Below are positions 1 through 8,989 of a DNA stretch of 64,000 bases, piece by piece. The first letter of the stretch is position 1; each line of letters begins with the position of its first letter. The notes beneath the pieces are model-generated. The model made no database searches. It was not told the DNA's origin and saw nothing but the letters and a program-made list of their open reading frames with translations. Source of the stretch: Pseudomonas sp. FeN3W (GTDB lineage: Bacteria; Pseudomonadota; Gammaproteobacteria; Pseudomonadales; Pseudomonadaceae); contig CP136010.1 in assembly GCA_030263805.2 (NCBI GenBank), forward strand, positions 496,001 through 560,000, in the 5' to 3' direction. The translations under genes were made by a program, and so were the position numbers.

Positions 1-2
1 AA

Positions 3-83
3 GCTGGCTGGCTGCTCGCTTTTTCAGGAGCGCACTCTATCAAAAAAATCATCGACCTGGCCGATCACGACGCAGGTAACTGA
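3..83 (+). CDS. C-terminal end of an unidentified protein (partial)
   Basis: An open frame enters from the left edge and stops with TGA at 81-83, giving 26 residues that begin AGWLLAFSGAHSIKKI and end DHDAGN. The stretch is hydrophobic first and then charged, as at the end of a membrane protein. It is followed by a ZIP-like gene on the same strand 51 bp further on, so it may belong to the same metal-related group. Too short to identify; it could also be a chance open frame. Confidence 0.3.
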   Translation, partial: AGWLLAFSGAHSIKKIIDLADHDAGN

Positions 84-134
84 TCGAGATCATAAGTCCG
101 GCGTGCCAACCGACGAACTGCATGCTGAACGCCG

Positions 135-899
135 ATGGGCGGCCAAAGTCACAAAGCTGATGGCCTTTTCCGCGGATATCTCATGCTCACCCTGATCGCC
201 GCACTGGTGCTGACAGCCACCCATATGCTGGCCGGAAGGCTGAGCAAACTACATCAGTTGCCGCGCAGCCGCTGGCTGTCCGCAGCCGGTGGCGTCGCCG
301 TCGCGTATGTCTTCGTGCACCTGCTCCCCGAACTGGCCGACGGGCAGAGGGTGATGGAGGATAGCGGGTTTCACCCGTTGCGCTACCTTGAGCACCACGC
401 CTATCTGCTGGCGCTAGGCGGCCTGGTCTGCTTCTACGGACTCGAGCGGCTGATCAAGCAGCACCGAGACGAGCGGCCTGACGGCGCACCTTCCCACGCG
501 GGCGTGTTCTGGCTGCACATAGGTGCCTTCGCCGGCTACAACGCACTGATCGGGAATATCCTCGCCAACCGTGATCCTGGCCAGATGCTGGAACTGGTCT
601 GGTACACCGTGGCCATGGCGCTGCACTTCATGGTCAACGATGTGGCCCTTCAGCATGACCACCAGGATCTGTTCGCTCGACGCGGCCGCTGGATCCTGGC
701 GGGGTCAACACTGATCGGCTGGGCGTTCGGCTCGGTCATCGAACTCTCCGAGCTGGGTGTCTCGGCTGTAACCGCCTTCATCGCCGGCGCGATAATCCTC
801 AACGTGCTCAAGGAGGAGCTGCCGACGGAACGGAACAGCCGATTCGGTGCATTCCTGCTCGGGTCGCTCGGCTATTCCTTCCTTCTATTGCTGATGTAG
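135..899 (+). CDS. ZIP-like integral membrane protein
   Basis: A 254-residue polytopic membrane protein with about seven or eight hydrophobic segments. The first runs from about residue 17, and the last two contain AFIAGAIILNVLKEELP and GAFLLGSLGYSFLLLLM. The AGGVAVAYVFVHLLPEL segment and the C-terminal IAGAIILN..KEELP pattern recall ZIP metal permeases, but the classical histidine-rich loop is weak. Metal transport is therefore an inference, supported by the neighbouring convergent copper-efflux operon. An internal ATG at 183 (MLTLIAAL), directly before the first membrane helix, may be the true start; the upstream 16 residues are not membrane-like and no strong ribosome binding site precedes either. 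The gene ends 22 bp before the end of cusA on the other strand. Confidence 0.6.
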   Translation: MGGQSHKADGLFRGYLMLTLIAALVLTATHMLAGRLSKLHQLPRSRWLSAAGGVAVAYVFVHLLPELADGQRVMEDSGFHPLRYLEHHAYLLALGGLVCFYGLERLIKQHRDERPDGAPSHAGVFWLHIGAFAGYNALIGNILANRDPGQMLELVWYTVAMALHFMVNDVALQHDHQDLFARRGRWILAGSTLIGWAFGSVIELSELGVSAVTAFIAGAIILNVLKEELPTERNSRFGAFLLGSLGYSFLLLLM

Positions 900-921
900 T
901 CGAGCTGGCCGTGCCTGCGAT

Positions 922-3900
922 TCATCTCCCAGGTCTGCGCATCAAGCGATAGGCGGCCGGGATCACGAACAGCGACAGCAGCGGCGCGCTCAGCATGCCG
1001 CCGACCATCGGCGCCGCGATGCGGCTCATCACCTCACTGCCGGTGCCCGTCCCCAGCAGGATCGGCAACAGACCGGCGACAATCACTGCCACGGTCATCG
1101 CCTTCGGGCGTACCCGCTGCACCGCACCTTCACGGATTGCTTCGCACAGCGCGGCCTCGCCGTTCGGTCCGTCGCGCCGCTGATCGGCCCAGGCGTTTTT
1201 CAGATACAGCAGCATGATCACGCCAAATTCCGCAGCGACCCCCGCCAATGCGATGAAGCCGACGCCGGTGGCCACCGACAGGTTGTAGTCCATCAGATAG
1301 AGGAACCAGACGCCGCCGGTCAGTGCGAACGGCAGGGTCAGCATGATCAGCACGGCCTCGTCCAGCCGGCCGAAGGTCAGGTACAGGAGGAAGAAAATGA
1401 TCAGCAACGTCGCTGGCACCACCAGCTTGAGGCGCTCGTTGGCACGCTCGAGAAACTCGAACTGGCCCGAGTAAGCCAGGCTCATGCCGGGCAGCAGGCT
1501 GACTTCGGTGCTGACTGCATCGCGCAGATCGGCGACGACCGAAGCGATATCCCGGCCGCGCACGTCGACGTAAACCCAACCCGCCAGCCGCGCATTCTCG
1601 CTGCGCAGCATCGGCGGACCGTCGCTGATGCGCACTCGCGCCACGCTACCCAGGGTGATCTGGCCGCCCTGCGGCGTGAGGATCGGTAGCTGCTCCAGCG
1701 CCTGGGGAGTGTCGCGCCACTCTCGGGGATAGCGAACGTTGATCGGGTAGCGCGCCAGGCCCTCGATGGTTTCGCCTACGGTTTCGCCACCGATGGCACT
1801 GGAGACGATGGACTGCACGTCGGCGATGTTCAGTCCGTAGCGGGCGGCGTCCTGACGATCGATATCGATATCGACGTAACGCCCGCCGACCAGGCGCTCG
1901 GCCAACGCCGAGCTGACCCCCGGCACCTTTCTGGCAACGGCCTCCACCTGCTGGCTGACACGGTCGATCTCCTCCAGGTTGGCGCCGGCGATCTTCACCC
2001 CGATCGGGCTTTTGATACCGGTGGCGAGCATGTCGATGCGATTGCGGATCGGCGGAATCCAGATATTGGTCAGGCCTGGCACCTGCACCGCCCGGTCAAG
2101 CTCATCGATCAGCGTTTCCGGCGTCATGCCGGCGCGCCACTGCTCCCGCGGCTTGAAGCGGATGGTGGTCTCGAACATTTCCAGCGGTGCCGGATCGGTC
2201 GCCGACTCGGCGCGGCCAGCCTTGCCGAACACGGTTTCGACTTCCGGAACCGTGCGGATCATGCGATCGGTCTGTTGCAACAGCTGCGCTGCTTTCTGTG
2301 CTGACAGTCCCGGCAGCGCCGAAGGCATGTAGAGCAGATCCCCCTCGTCCATCGGCGGCAGGAACTCCCCGCCCAGTCGCGACATCGGCCACAGCGTGGT
2401 AGCCAGGATCAGCACGGCTACGGCGATGGTCGATTTCGGGTGATCCAGCACTGCATTCAGCGCAGGACGATAGACCCGTATCAACCCGCGGTTGAGCGGA
2501 TTGCGCGCCTCGTCCGGCAGCTTGCCGCGAATCCAGTAGCCCATCAGCACGGGCACCAGGGTGACCGAAAGCCCGGCCGCTGCGGCCATGGCATAGGTCT
2601 TGGTAAAGGCCAGCGGGCCGAACAGGCGGCCTTCCTGCGCTTCGAGGGTGAACACCGGAATGAACGACAGGGTGATGATCAACAGGCAGAAGAACAGCGC
2701 CGGCCCAACTTCCTGCGCCGCGCTTGTCATCACCTGCCAGTGCTCTTCACCCTCCAGCGCCTTGCCGGGGTTGGCGTGGCGCCAGGCCTCGGCCTTCTTG
2801 TGGGCGTTCTCGATCATCACCACCGCCGCATCGACCATCGCGCCGATGGCGATGGCGATACCGCCGAGCGACATGATGTTGGCGTTGATGCCCTGGTAAC
2901 GCATCACGACGAAGGCGATCAGTATGCCGATGGGCAGCGAGACGATCGCCACCAGGGAGGAGCGCAGGTGCCAGAGAAAGACTCCGCACACCAGCGCGAC
3001 GACAATGAACTCCTCCAACAGCTTGAAGCTGAGATTCTCCACCGCGCGGTCGATCAGTTCGCTGCGGTCGTAGGTGGTGATGATCTCGACGCCCTCGGGC
3101 AGGCTGCTTTTCAGTTCTTCCAGCTTGGCGTGTACAGCGGCCAGGGTTTCCCGCGCGTTCTTGCCGCTGCGCAGGATCACCACCCCGCCGACCGTTTCTC
3201 CCTCCCCATCGAGTTCAGCGATGCCCCGGCGCATTTCCGGGCCGAGCTGAATATGTGCCACATCACCCAACGTGACCGGTACGCCCCTGGCGCTTAGCTG
3301 CAATGGAATCTGGCGAAAATCCTCGAGCGTCTGCAGGTAGCCGGAGGCGCGGACCATGTATTCGGTTTCGGCCAGTTCGAGTACGGCGCCGCCGGTCTCC
3401 TGATTGGCGGCGCCGATGGCCTCGATCACCTGCGCCTGAGTGACGGCAAGGCTGGCCATCTTCAGTGGATCGAGCACGACCTGATACTGCTTGACCATGC
3501 CACCGATGGTCGCCACCTCGGCCACGTTGGGCAGCGTGATCAGTTCGTACTTGAGGAACCAGTCCTGCAGGCTGCGCAGCTGCGCGAGATCATGCGTACC
3601 GCTGCGGTCGACCAGCGCGTACTGGTAGATCCAGCCGACGCCGGTGGCATCCGGCCCGAGAGATGGCTTGGCACCTGCGGGCAGCCGGCTCTGCACCTGG
3701 CTCAGGTACTCCAGCACCCGTGAGCGCGCCCAGTACAGATCGGTACCGTCCTCGAACAGCACGTAAACGAAGCTGTCGCCGAAGAACGAATAGCCGCGCA
3801 CCGTCTTTGCCCCGGGTACCGAAAGCATGGTGGTGGTCAGTGGATAGGTCACCTGGTTTTCGACGATCTGCGGCGCCTGCCCCGGATAGGGCGTGCGGAT

Positions 3901-4044
3901 GATCACCTGCACGTCGGACAGGTCAGGCAGCGCGTCGATCGGCGTGGTACGTACCGCCCAGATGCCCACGGCAGTCATCAGCAACGTCGCCATCAGCACC
4001 AGGAACCGATTGAGGATGGACCAGCGAATCAGCGCGGCGATCAT
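922..4044 (-). CDS. cusA: CusA-type copper/silver efflux RND pump
   Basis: A 1040-residue inner-membrane proton-driven resistance-nodulation-division transporter of the heavy-metal efflux class. It pumps monovalent copper or silver through a CusCBA tripartite complex. Visible features: first membrane helix at about residues 12-30, the periplasmic head, a second block of helices, and GDFA-like motifs. The three methionines known to bind Cu(I)/Ag(I) in E. coli CusA are all recognisable here, in LLYMPS, LEMFE and DMLATGIKSP, which argues for Cu/Ag rather than Zn/Co/Cd. Length matches the family (about 1040). The start overlaps the end of the cusB-like gene by 4 bp (ATGA), so the two are translationally coupled in the order cusC-cusB-cusA. 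Confidence 0.93.
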   Translation of the reverse strand: MIAALIRWSILNRFLVLMATLLMTAVGIWAVRTTPIDALPDLSDVQVIIRTPYPGQAPQIVENQVTYPLTTTMLSVPGAKTVRGYSFFGDSFVYVLFEDGTDLYWARSRVLEYLSQVQSRLPAGAKPSLGPDATGVGWIYQYALVDRSGTHDLAQLRSLQDWFLKYELITLPNVAEVATIGGMVKQYQVVLDPLKMASLAVTQAQVIEAIGAANQETGGAVLELAETEYMVRASGYLQTLEDFRQIPLQLSARGVPVTLGDVAHIQLGPEMRRGIAELDGEGETVGGVVILRSGKNARETLAAVHAKLEELKSSLPEGVEIITTYDRSELIDRAVENLSFKLLEEFIVVALVCGVFLWHLRSSLVAIVSLPIGILIAFVVMRYQGINANIMSLGGIAIAIGAMVDAAVVMIENAHKKAEAWRHANPGKALEGEEHWQVMTSAAQEVGPALFFCLLIITLSFIPVFTLEAQEGRLFGPLAFTKTYAMAAAAGLSVTLVPVLMGYWIRGKLPDEARNPLNRGLIRVYRPALNAVLDHPKSTIAVAVLILATTLWPMSRLGGEFLPPMDEGDLLYMPSALPGLSAQKAAQLLQQTDRMIRTVPEVETVFGKAGRAESATDPAPLEMFETTIRFKPREQWRAGMTPETLIDELDRAVQVPGLTNIWIPPIRNRIDMLATGIKSPIGVKIAGANLEEIDRVSQQVEAVARKVPGVSSALAERLVGGRYVDIDIDRQDAARYGLNIADVQSIVSSAIGGETVGETIEGLARYPINVRYPREWRDTPQALEQLPILTPQGGQITLGSVARVRISDGPPMLRSENARLAGWVYVDVRGRDIASVVADLRDAVSTEVSLLPGMSLAYSGQFEFLERANERLKLVVPATLLIIFFLLYLTFGRLDEAVLIMLTLPFALTGGVWFLYLMDYNLSVATGVGFIALAGVAAEFGVIMLLYLKNAWADQRRDGPNGEAALCEAIREGAVQRVRPKAMTVAVIVAGLLPILLGTGTGSEVMSRIAAPMVGGMLSAPLLSLFVIPAAYRLMRRPGR

Positions 4045-5552
4045 GGCTGCTTCTCCAGCGGCTGGATTCGCTCGATCAGCAGGCCTTCATCGGTTTCCCG
4101 GACGGCGAAACGGACCCGGTCCTCGACCTCGATGTCCTGCAGCAATGCCGCATCGGCCACCGCGAACGCCATCGTCATGCCGGGCATGCCAAGCGTATGG
4201 AACGGGCCGTGTGCGATCTTCACGCGCGCATCAGCGAGCGCCATGACGCGGCCCTCGGATTCATGCAGCGCCGGTGCCGGCTGAGCATGGCCATGGTCGT
4301 GATCGTGATCGTGATCGTGATCGTGCTGGATATCACTAGTCGCAGGCGTCGCAACGATGCCGCGCAGGCTGGCCTCGGAGTCCAGCAGGAACTGGCCGGA
4401 CGCGACTACCTGCTGGCCCTCTTCCAGGCCGCGGAGAATGACAGTCTGGCTGCCGCTCTCCCGCCCAGTCTCGACTTCCACCGGACGATAGCGGCCGCCA
4501 GCCTCGGCCAGCATCACCAGGCTGCGGCGCCCGGTGCGAATGACAGCTTCGCCCGGAATCAGCAGAACCGACGCATTGTCTCCACCGGCCAGGCTGGCCT
4601 GAGCCGTCAGCCCGGGCCGCAGCAGTCCGTCTGGATTGGGCAGCTGTACTCGCACCCGCAGGGTACGGCTTGCGGCATTGGCTTCCGGCAACACCGCGGT
4701 GATTTCACCCTCGATGAGCTGACCCGGCAGCGCCGGCAGCCGCGCGGTGGCGCGCTGGCCAACGCGGATGCCCTGGCTTTGCGCCTCTGGCACCGCTACT
4801 TCCAGCCAGACGCTGTCCAGCCCATTGACCCGCGCGAGAGGCGCACCGGCCGCAAGCGTCATGCCTTCGCGAACATCCAGTTCCTGCAGTACGCCAGCGA
4901 TCGGGGTGGAAATGGTAATGGACGCGTTGACCTTGCCACTGCGCTCGAGCTGGCTGATGGTCGATGCCGGCATGCCGGCCAAACGCAGGCGCTGCCGTGC
5001 GGCTGCCAGCAGCGCTGGCTCGCCGATGCGCCGCAGGGCCAGGTATTCCTCCTGGGCGGCCGTCCATTCGGGGATCAGCAGATCGGCCAGCGCTGCGCCC
5101 TCGTCCAGCACATCGCCTGGTGCATGCCGATACACGCGTTCGACGAACCCGCCGGCTCGCGCCTGAACCAGCGCGACATCACGCGCGTTGTATTCGAGCA
5201 CGCCGACCGCTTCGACCACATTCGCCAGCTGTCCGCGGCTGACGGTTGCCAGGCGAATACCAAGGTTCTGCGTGACGCCGGCATCGATACTGATGGCGGC
5301 GACATCGCCATCTTCGTTTGCGTAGCGCGGCACCAGGTCCATATCCATGAACGGTGACTTGCCGGGCTTTTCGAAACGCTGCTGCGGAACCATCGGGTCG
5401 TACCAGTACAGTACCTCGGCGTCGCGCTTGAGCGCGGATACAGGCGGTTCTGAAGTCTGGTCATCAGAGCTGGCCAGCCAATAGCCGCCCCCCGCGCCGA
5501 TCAGTGCCGTCACTCCGGCCAGGGTGACGCTTGCGAGAATATTCCGGCTCAT
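4041..5552 (-). CDS. cusB: CusB-type periplasmic adaptor with fused CusF-like domain
   Basis: A 503-residue membrane-fusion protein linking CusA to the outer-membrane channel. In order: an N-terminal membrane anchor or signal (about residues 1-30), a heavy-metal-binding motif (YWYDPMVPQQRFEKPGKSPF, then MDMDLVP), the barrel-sandwich and beta-barrel core, a histidine-aspartate run (DHDHDHDHDHGH, about residues 410-421), and a C-terminal small beta-barrel with HGPFHTLGMPGMTMAF. That last region resembles the periplasmic copper chaperone CusF, with a His and two Met in the expected pattern. The CusF tryptophan, in NWPEMTM of E. coli as I recall it, is replaced by Met here. Overlaps cusC by 4 bp and cusA by 4 bp. 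The fusion suggests that metal delivery is built into the adaptor. Confidence 0.9.
   Translation of the reverse strand: MSRNILASVTLAGVTALIGAGGGYWLASSDDQTSEPPVSALKRDAEVLYWYDPMVPQQRFEKPGKSPFMDMDLVPRYANEDGDVAAISIDAGVTQNLGIRLATVSRGQLANVVEAVGVLEYNARDVALVQARAGGFVERVYRHAPGDVLDEGAALADLLIPEWTAAQEEYLALRRIGEPALLAAARQRLRLAGMPASTISQLERSGKVNASITISTPIAGVLQELDVREGMTLAAGAPLARVNGLDSVWLEVAVPEAQSQGIRVGQRATARLPALPGQLIEGEITAVLPEANAASRTLRVRVQLPNPDGLLRPGLTAQASLAGGDNASVLLIPGEAVIRTGRRSLVMLAEAGGRYRPVEVETGRESGSQTVILRGLEEGQQVVASGQFLLDSEASLRGIVATPATSDIQHDHDHDHDHDHGHAQPAPALHESEGRVMALADARVKIAHGPFHTLGMPGMTMAFAVADAALLQDIEVEDRVRFAVRETDEGLLIERIQPLEKQP
4297..4325. repeat. Hexanucleotide tandem repeat (TCGTGA)4.8 in cusB
   Basis: The plus strand shows four full TCGTGA units followed by TCGTG. 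It encodes the alternating His-Asp run of the CusB-like adaptor on the minus strand. Because the unit is six bases, copy changes would stay in frame and would add or remove His-Asp pairs. Confidence 0.9.
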
Positions 5553-6802
5553 TTGGCTTCTCCGTAAGCGAGGTGCAGGCGCGCAGCCGCGATGGCTACC
5601 AGACCTTGCAGGTCGATGTGTTCAAGGCGGGTCTCGATCAGCTCGTTGCGCGCTGTCAGCAATGCTTCCAACTCGTTGGTTCCGGCTCGGTAGCCGGTCA
5701 TCGCCAGCTCCACCTTCTCCTCTCCCAGCGGCAGCAGCACCTCGGCGTTGCGTTCGAGTGCGCGCTGCAAGCGATCCAGCTCGGCCAGTTCGCTGTCCAG
5801 CCGCTCGACGAATTCGCGCGTCATGGCTTCGCGCTCGGCTTCCAGTTGTTCGAGCTCGGCGTAGCGGGCGGCGATCCGCGGGTTCTGCCGCGAGCGCTGA
5901 AAGAGCGGCAGGTCGAAACTGAATTGCAGGTTGACCATGTCGCCGTACTCGCGACCGCGCTTGAGATAGCTGACCTCCCAGCTCCAGTCGACCTGTTTCT
6001 CGGAGGTCGCCTCACGGATGCGTGCCTGCGCCACCTGGGTCATAGGTGCATAGGCGGTCAATTGCGGGTGCTGCTCGACCCGCTGCGCCAGTTGCTCAGG
6101 GGCAATGGTCCAGCGCGGCGGTTCGCCGAGCAGCGGCCGGTTGCCATCGCTGCCGACCCAACGCACCAGCGCCGCGCGTGCCTGGCGGCGCTGCTGCTCC
6201 AGTTCGTCCTGGCGATCAGCCAATAGCGCTGCCTGTTGCTTCGCCGCGACGCTGTCGGTCAACTGCCCTTGCCCGCCGGCGATGCGAGCCCGAATCGCTT
6301 CGGCGAGCAGGCGGTTCTCCTCGAACAATTGGTCGAACAGCCGGATCTTGCGCTCCACCGCGTGCGTGGCAATCCACGCCTGGGCAGTCGCCAGACGTAC
6401 CCTGAGGGTTTCCACCTCGCGCGAGGCGCCCGCGCGCGCTACAGACGCCTGTGCCACATCGCTACGCGCCTTGCGCTTGTCGCGATTCGGTACTTCCTGC
6501 ATCACGCCGACCATGCGCATGGTCATGCCATCATCATCGAGGCTCCAGCGTTCGGCACCCTCGATGGGCAGATTCTGCAGGCCCAGCAACAATTTTGGGT
6601 CGGGCAGTTCGCCCGCTGCGACGGCTTCGCTACGCGCGGCCTGCAGCCTTGACGCCTCGGCACGCAGCGATGGCGCCTGCTGTTGCGCAAGGCTCAGGGC
6701 ATCGTCGAATGTAAGCCCGGCGGCTGCGCCGGGCAGGCCGAACGCGGCGACAAAAACCACGCCCGCGAACGGCCGGTATTTCCCTATCAGTCGGGAGATC
6801 AT
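5549..6802 (-). CDS. cusC: CusC/TolC-family outer-membrane efflux channel
   Basis: A 417-residue outer-membrane factor of the TolC/OEP family, the exit duct of the metal efflux complex. The start at 6802 (MISRLIGKYRPFAGVVF) gives a typical signal peptide ending near GAAAGL; a longer frame upstream lacks signal character. Two long alpha-helical repeats are visible, each with LxxAxxQAPSLRAEASRLQAARSE-type and LAxARNELIETRLEHIDL-type heptads. The 3' end overlaps cusB by 4 bp, making this the first gene of a cusCBA operon. A small Cys/His-containing secreted protein lies just upstream. Whether it is true CusC or a CzcC variant is fixed mainly by the partner pump. Confidence 0.87.
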   Translation of the reverse strand: MISRLIGKYRPFAGVVFVAAFGLPGAAAGLTFDDALSLAQQQAPSLRAEASRLQAARSEAVAAGELPDPKLLLGLQNLPIEGAERWSLDDDGMTMRMVGVMQEVPNRDKRKARSDVAQASVARAGASREVETLRVRLATAQAWIATHAVERKIRLFDQLFEENRLLAEAIRARIAGGQGQLTDSVAAKQQAALLADRQDELEQQRRQARAALVRWVGSDGNRPLLGEPPRWTIAPEQLAQRVEQHPQLTAYAPMTQVAQARIREATSEKQVDWSWEVSYLKRGREYGDMVNLQFSFDLPLFQRSRQNPRIAARYAELEQLEAEREAMTREFVERLDSELAELDRLQRALERNAEVLLPLGEEKVELAMTGYRAGTNELEALLTARNELIETRLEHIDLQGLVAIAAARLHLAYGEAK

Positions 6803-6892
6803 GAATTGGATTCCTCGGTTTCCTGCATGCCGCAAGGCATGCTTACAGCGCCTCAACGTATGAACGTGGGGCGAGTCAGGTCAGCGATGGAA

Positions 6893-7237
6893 TCAGTAAC
6901 GCGGGGGGCGCCAGACGTCGGCGTTGGAGCGGGCAGGAAAGAACTCAGAATAATGTACTGCGAGTTGCGGCAGGGAGACGGCGAGCTGCGGCTGCGCTAC
7001 GCCGGTCTGCAACATGCTGCCGGTCTTGCACTGGTGGCCGCTTTTACACAGTGGGCTGCTCTCGTGCGAATGCGCACCCTCGTCCTGGGCTTCAGCCTGG
7101 TGTGCGAAATGCCCGGAGGTCTCCATGTCGCTTTGCATCTGGCACGGATCTGCCCTCAGCTCGAGCGCAGCCATGCTGCTCACGGGGAGCGCGAGGCTGA
7201 GCAACAGGACGAGTAGCAGATGCAGATGGGCTTTCAT
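6893..7237 (-). CDS. Small secreted Cys/His-containing protein upstream of cusCBA
   Basis: A 114-residue protein with a clear signal peptide (MKAHLHLLLVLLLSLALPVSSMAA, cleavage near residue 23) followed by a mature part rich in His, Met and Cys: HAHxHE-like HSHESSPLCKSGHQCKTGSM and DPCQMQSDMETSGHF. Such residues suit copper binding in the periplasm. It lies about 90 bp upstream of the cusC-like gene on the same strand, so it is probably the first gene of the copper operon. It resembles short copper-locus proteins of the DUF2946/CopL kind in layout, but I cannot assign it to a family with confidence. Confidence 0.6.
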   Translation of the reverse strand: MKAHLHLLLVLLLSLALPVSSMAALELRADPCQMQSDMETSGHFAHQAEAQDEGAHSHESSPLCKSGHQCKTGSMLQTGVAQPQLAVSLPQLAVHYSEFFPARSNADVWRPPRY

Positions 7238-7288
7238 GGCAAGCAGTCTATCCGAGACGGCGCCCGGTAAAACTTGATCCAGATCGTG

Positions 7289-8989
7289 TCACCCCGCATC
7301 CGGTCCGCTGCCATTGCTGTTGGCGGTGAGCAGATGACTGAGCACCGAACGCATCTTGCCGGGCTTGACCGGTTTATTCAGCACCGGCACGCCGCAGCCC
7401 TGCAGTTGCTGACGGCATTGGTCGCTGCGATCGGCGGTGATCATCACCACCGGCAGCGCCTGGTTGAAGCGAGCTCGCACCGCGAGCACGACGTCCCAGC
7501 CGGTCAGCCCTTGATCCAGATGGTAATCGGCGAGGATCGCATCCGGCGCTACTCCATCCAGCGCCGTCACTGCGCTTTGCTCGTCGGTGGCGGTCACCAC
7601 CGTGCAGCCCCACTGTTCGAGCAAGACAGCCATGCTGAGCAGGATGCTCTCCTCATTGTCGATCACCAGCAGGCGCCGCCCAGGCAGCGGATCGCCCAGC
7701 TGCGGCACGACCACCGGAGCCGCAACCCGCTCGCGGGGCATCGCCTCGGCCAATGGCACGTCGATACTGAACACCGAGCCGCGCCCCGGCTTCGATCGCA
7801 CCAGCACCGGGTAGCCGAGCATGCTGGCGATTCGGTCGACGATGGCCAACCCCAGCCCTACTCCACTGCGTTTCGCGGATCGACCGATCCCGAGCTGATT
7901 GAACTCGAGGAAGATCGACTGCAGCTCCTCCTCAGGAATGCCCCGCCCGGTGTCCCAAACCTCGATACGCAGCGCCCCGGCGCGTATGCGCGCACCCACC
8001 AGGACGCTACCCCGATCGGTATAACGGCAGGCATTGCTGAGAAAATTACGCAGGATTCGCGTCAGCAGGCGGAAATCGGATTTGATGGCGAAACGCGGGA
8101 TGTAGTGTTTCAACTGCAGCCCCGCAGCCGAAGCAACCGACTGGAATTCCGACACCAGCGGCAGCAGGACATCGTTTAGCGGGTAGATGTCGATATCCGG
8201 TTTGATCGCGGCCTGATCGAGCTTGGAAATGTCGAGCAGATCGGTCAGCAGGTCTTCGGCGCCTTCCAGGGCCTGATGGGCCCGCTCGACCAGATGCAAC
8301 TCGTTCTGCGGCAGTTGCCGTTCGCGCAAGGTCGAGATCAGCAGGCGCGCGGCATTGAGCGGCTGTAGCAGGTCGTGACTGGCTGCGGCGAGGTACTTGT
8401 CCTTGCTCAGGTTGGCCGCTTCAGCCGCATCGCGGGCTTCGCGCAGTTCACAGGTGCGCTCGGCGACGCGCTGTTCGAGTTCTTCGTTTAGCTGCAACAG
8501 GCGCAACTGTGCCAGTTTGCGCTCGGTCACGTCGGCGACGAAGCCTTCCACCAAGCCGTCTTCGTCCGGTTTGAGCAGCAGGTTCATGATCACGTGGATA
8601 GTGCTGCCATCCTTGCGCCGCAGGCGTGTCTCGTAGCCGAACAAACCATGCTGCTGACTCAGGATATGGCGGATCTGCCGCAGCTCCTCCTCTCCGCCGA
8701 TGAACAGATGGTGGGACAGATCGGTCAGCGCCCACAGGGCCTCTTCCGGCGTGTCGTAACTGAGCATGCGCGCCAACGCGGGATTGGCGGCACGAATACC
8801 TTCATGGAGGCTGGCCTGGAAGATCCCGTGTACGGCATGCTCGAACAGCCACTTGTAGCGGTTGCGCTCGCTTTCCAGCTCCTCCAGGCGTGCCACCAGT
8901 TCCGGATAGTGGCTCTTGCGTGCGGAATGGCTGCCGAAGCCGAGCAGTTGCGTCAGGGCCTGATGCTGGTCGTCAGAGGGCTTCGGCAT
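7289..8989 (-). CDS. ercS: ErcS-type hybrid PAS sensor histidine kinase/response regulator
   Basis: A soluble hybrid kinase of 566 residues. Order: short N-terminal region, PAS domain (about 50-160, FEHAVHGIFQASLHEGI..), coiled linker (ERKLAQLRLLQLNEELEQR), dimerisation/phosphoacceptor box SHDLLQPLNAARL, ATPase domain with NACRYT (N box), DTGRGIP (G1) and GVGLGLAI (G2), and a C-terminal receiver with the acceptor Asp in ILADYHLD and a conserved Lys in VLNKPVKPGK. No membrane segments. The start at 8989 is chosen because GAGG precedes it by 7 nt. It overlaps ercA by 17 bp. In P. aeruginosa the same pqqH-ercA-ercS order occurs, and ErcS there acts in the ethanol-oxidation regulatory cascade, so a similar role is inferred. 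Confidence 0.85.
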   Translation of the reverse strand: MPKPSDDQHQALTQLLGFGSHSARKSHYPELVARLEELESERNRYKWLFEHAVHGIFQASLHEGIRAANPALARMLSYDTPEEALWALTDLSHHLFIGGEEELRQIRHILSQQHGLFGYETRLRRKDGSTIHVIMNLLLKPDEDGLVEGFVADVTERKLAQLRLLQLNEELEQRVAERTCELREARDAAEAANLSKDKYLAAASHDLLQPLNAARLLISTLRERQLPQNELHLVERAHQALEGAEDLLTDLLDISKLDQAAIKPDIDIYPLNDVLLPLVSEFQSVASAAGLQLKHYIPRFAIKSDFRLLTRILRNFLSNACRYTDRGSVLVGARIRAGALRIEVWDTGRGIPEEELQSIFLEFNQLGIGRSAKRSGVGLGLAIVDRIASMLGYPVLVRSKPGRGSVFSIDVPLAEAMPRERVAAPVVVPQLGDPLPGRRLLVIDNEESILLSMAVLLEQWGCTVVTATDEQSAVTALDGVAPDAILADYHLDQGLTGWDVVLAVRARFNQALPVVMITADRSDQCRQQLQGCGVPVLNKPVKPGKMRSVLSHLLTANSNGSGPDAG

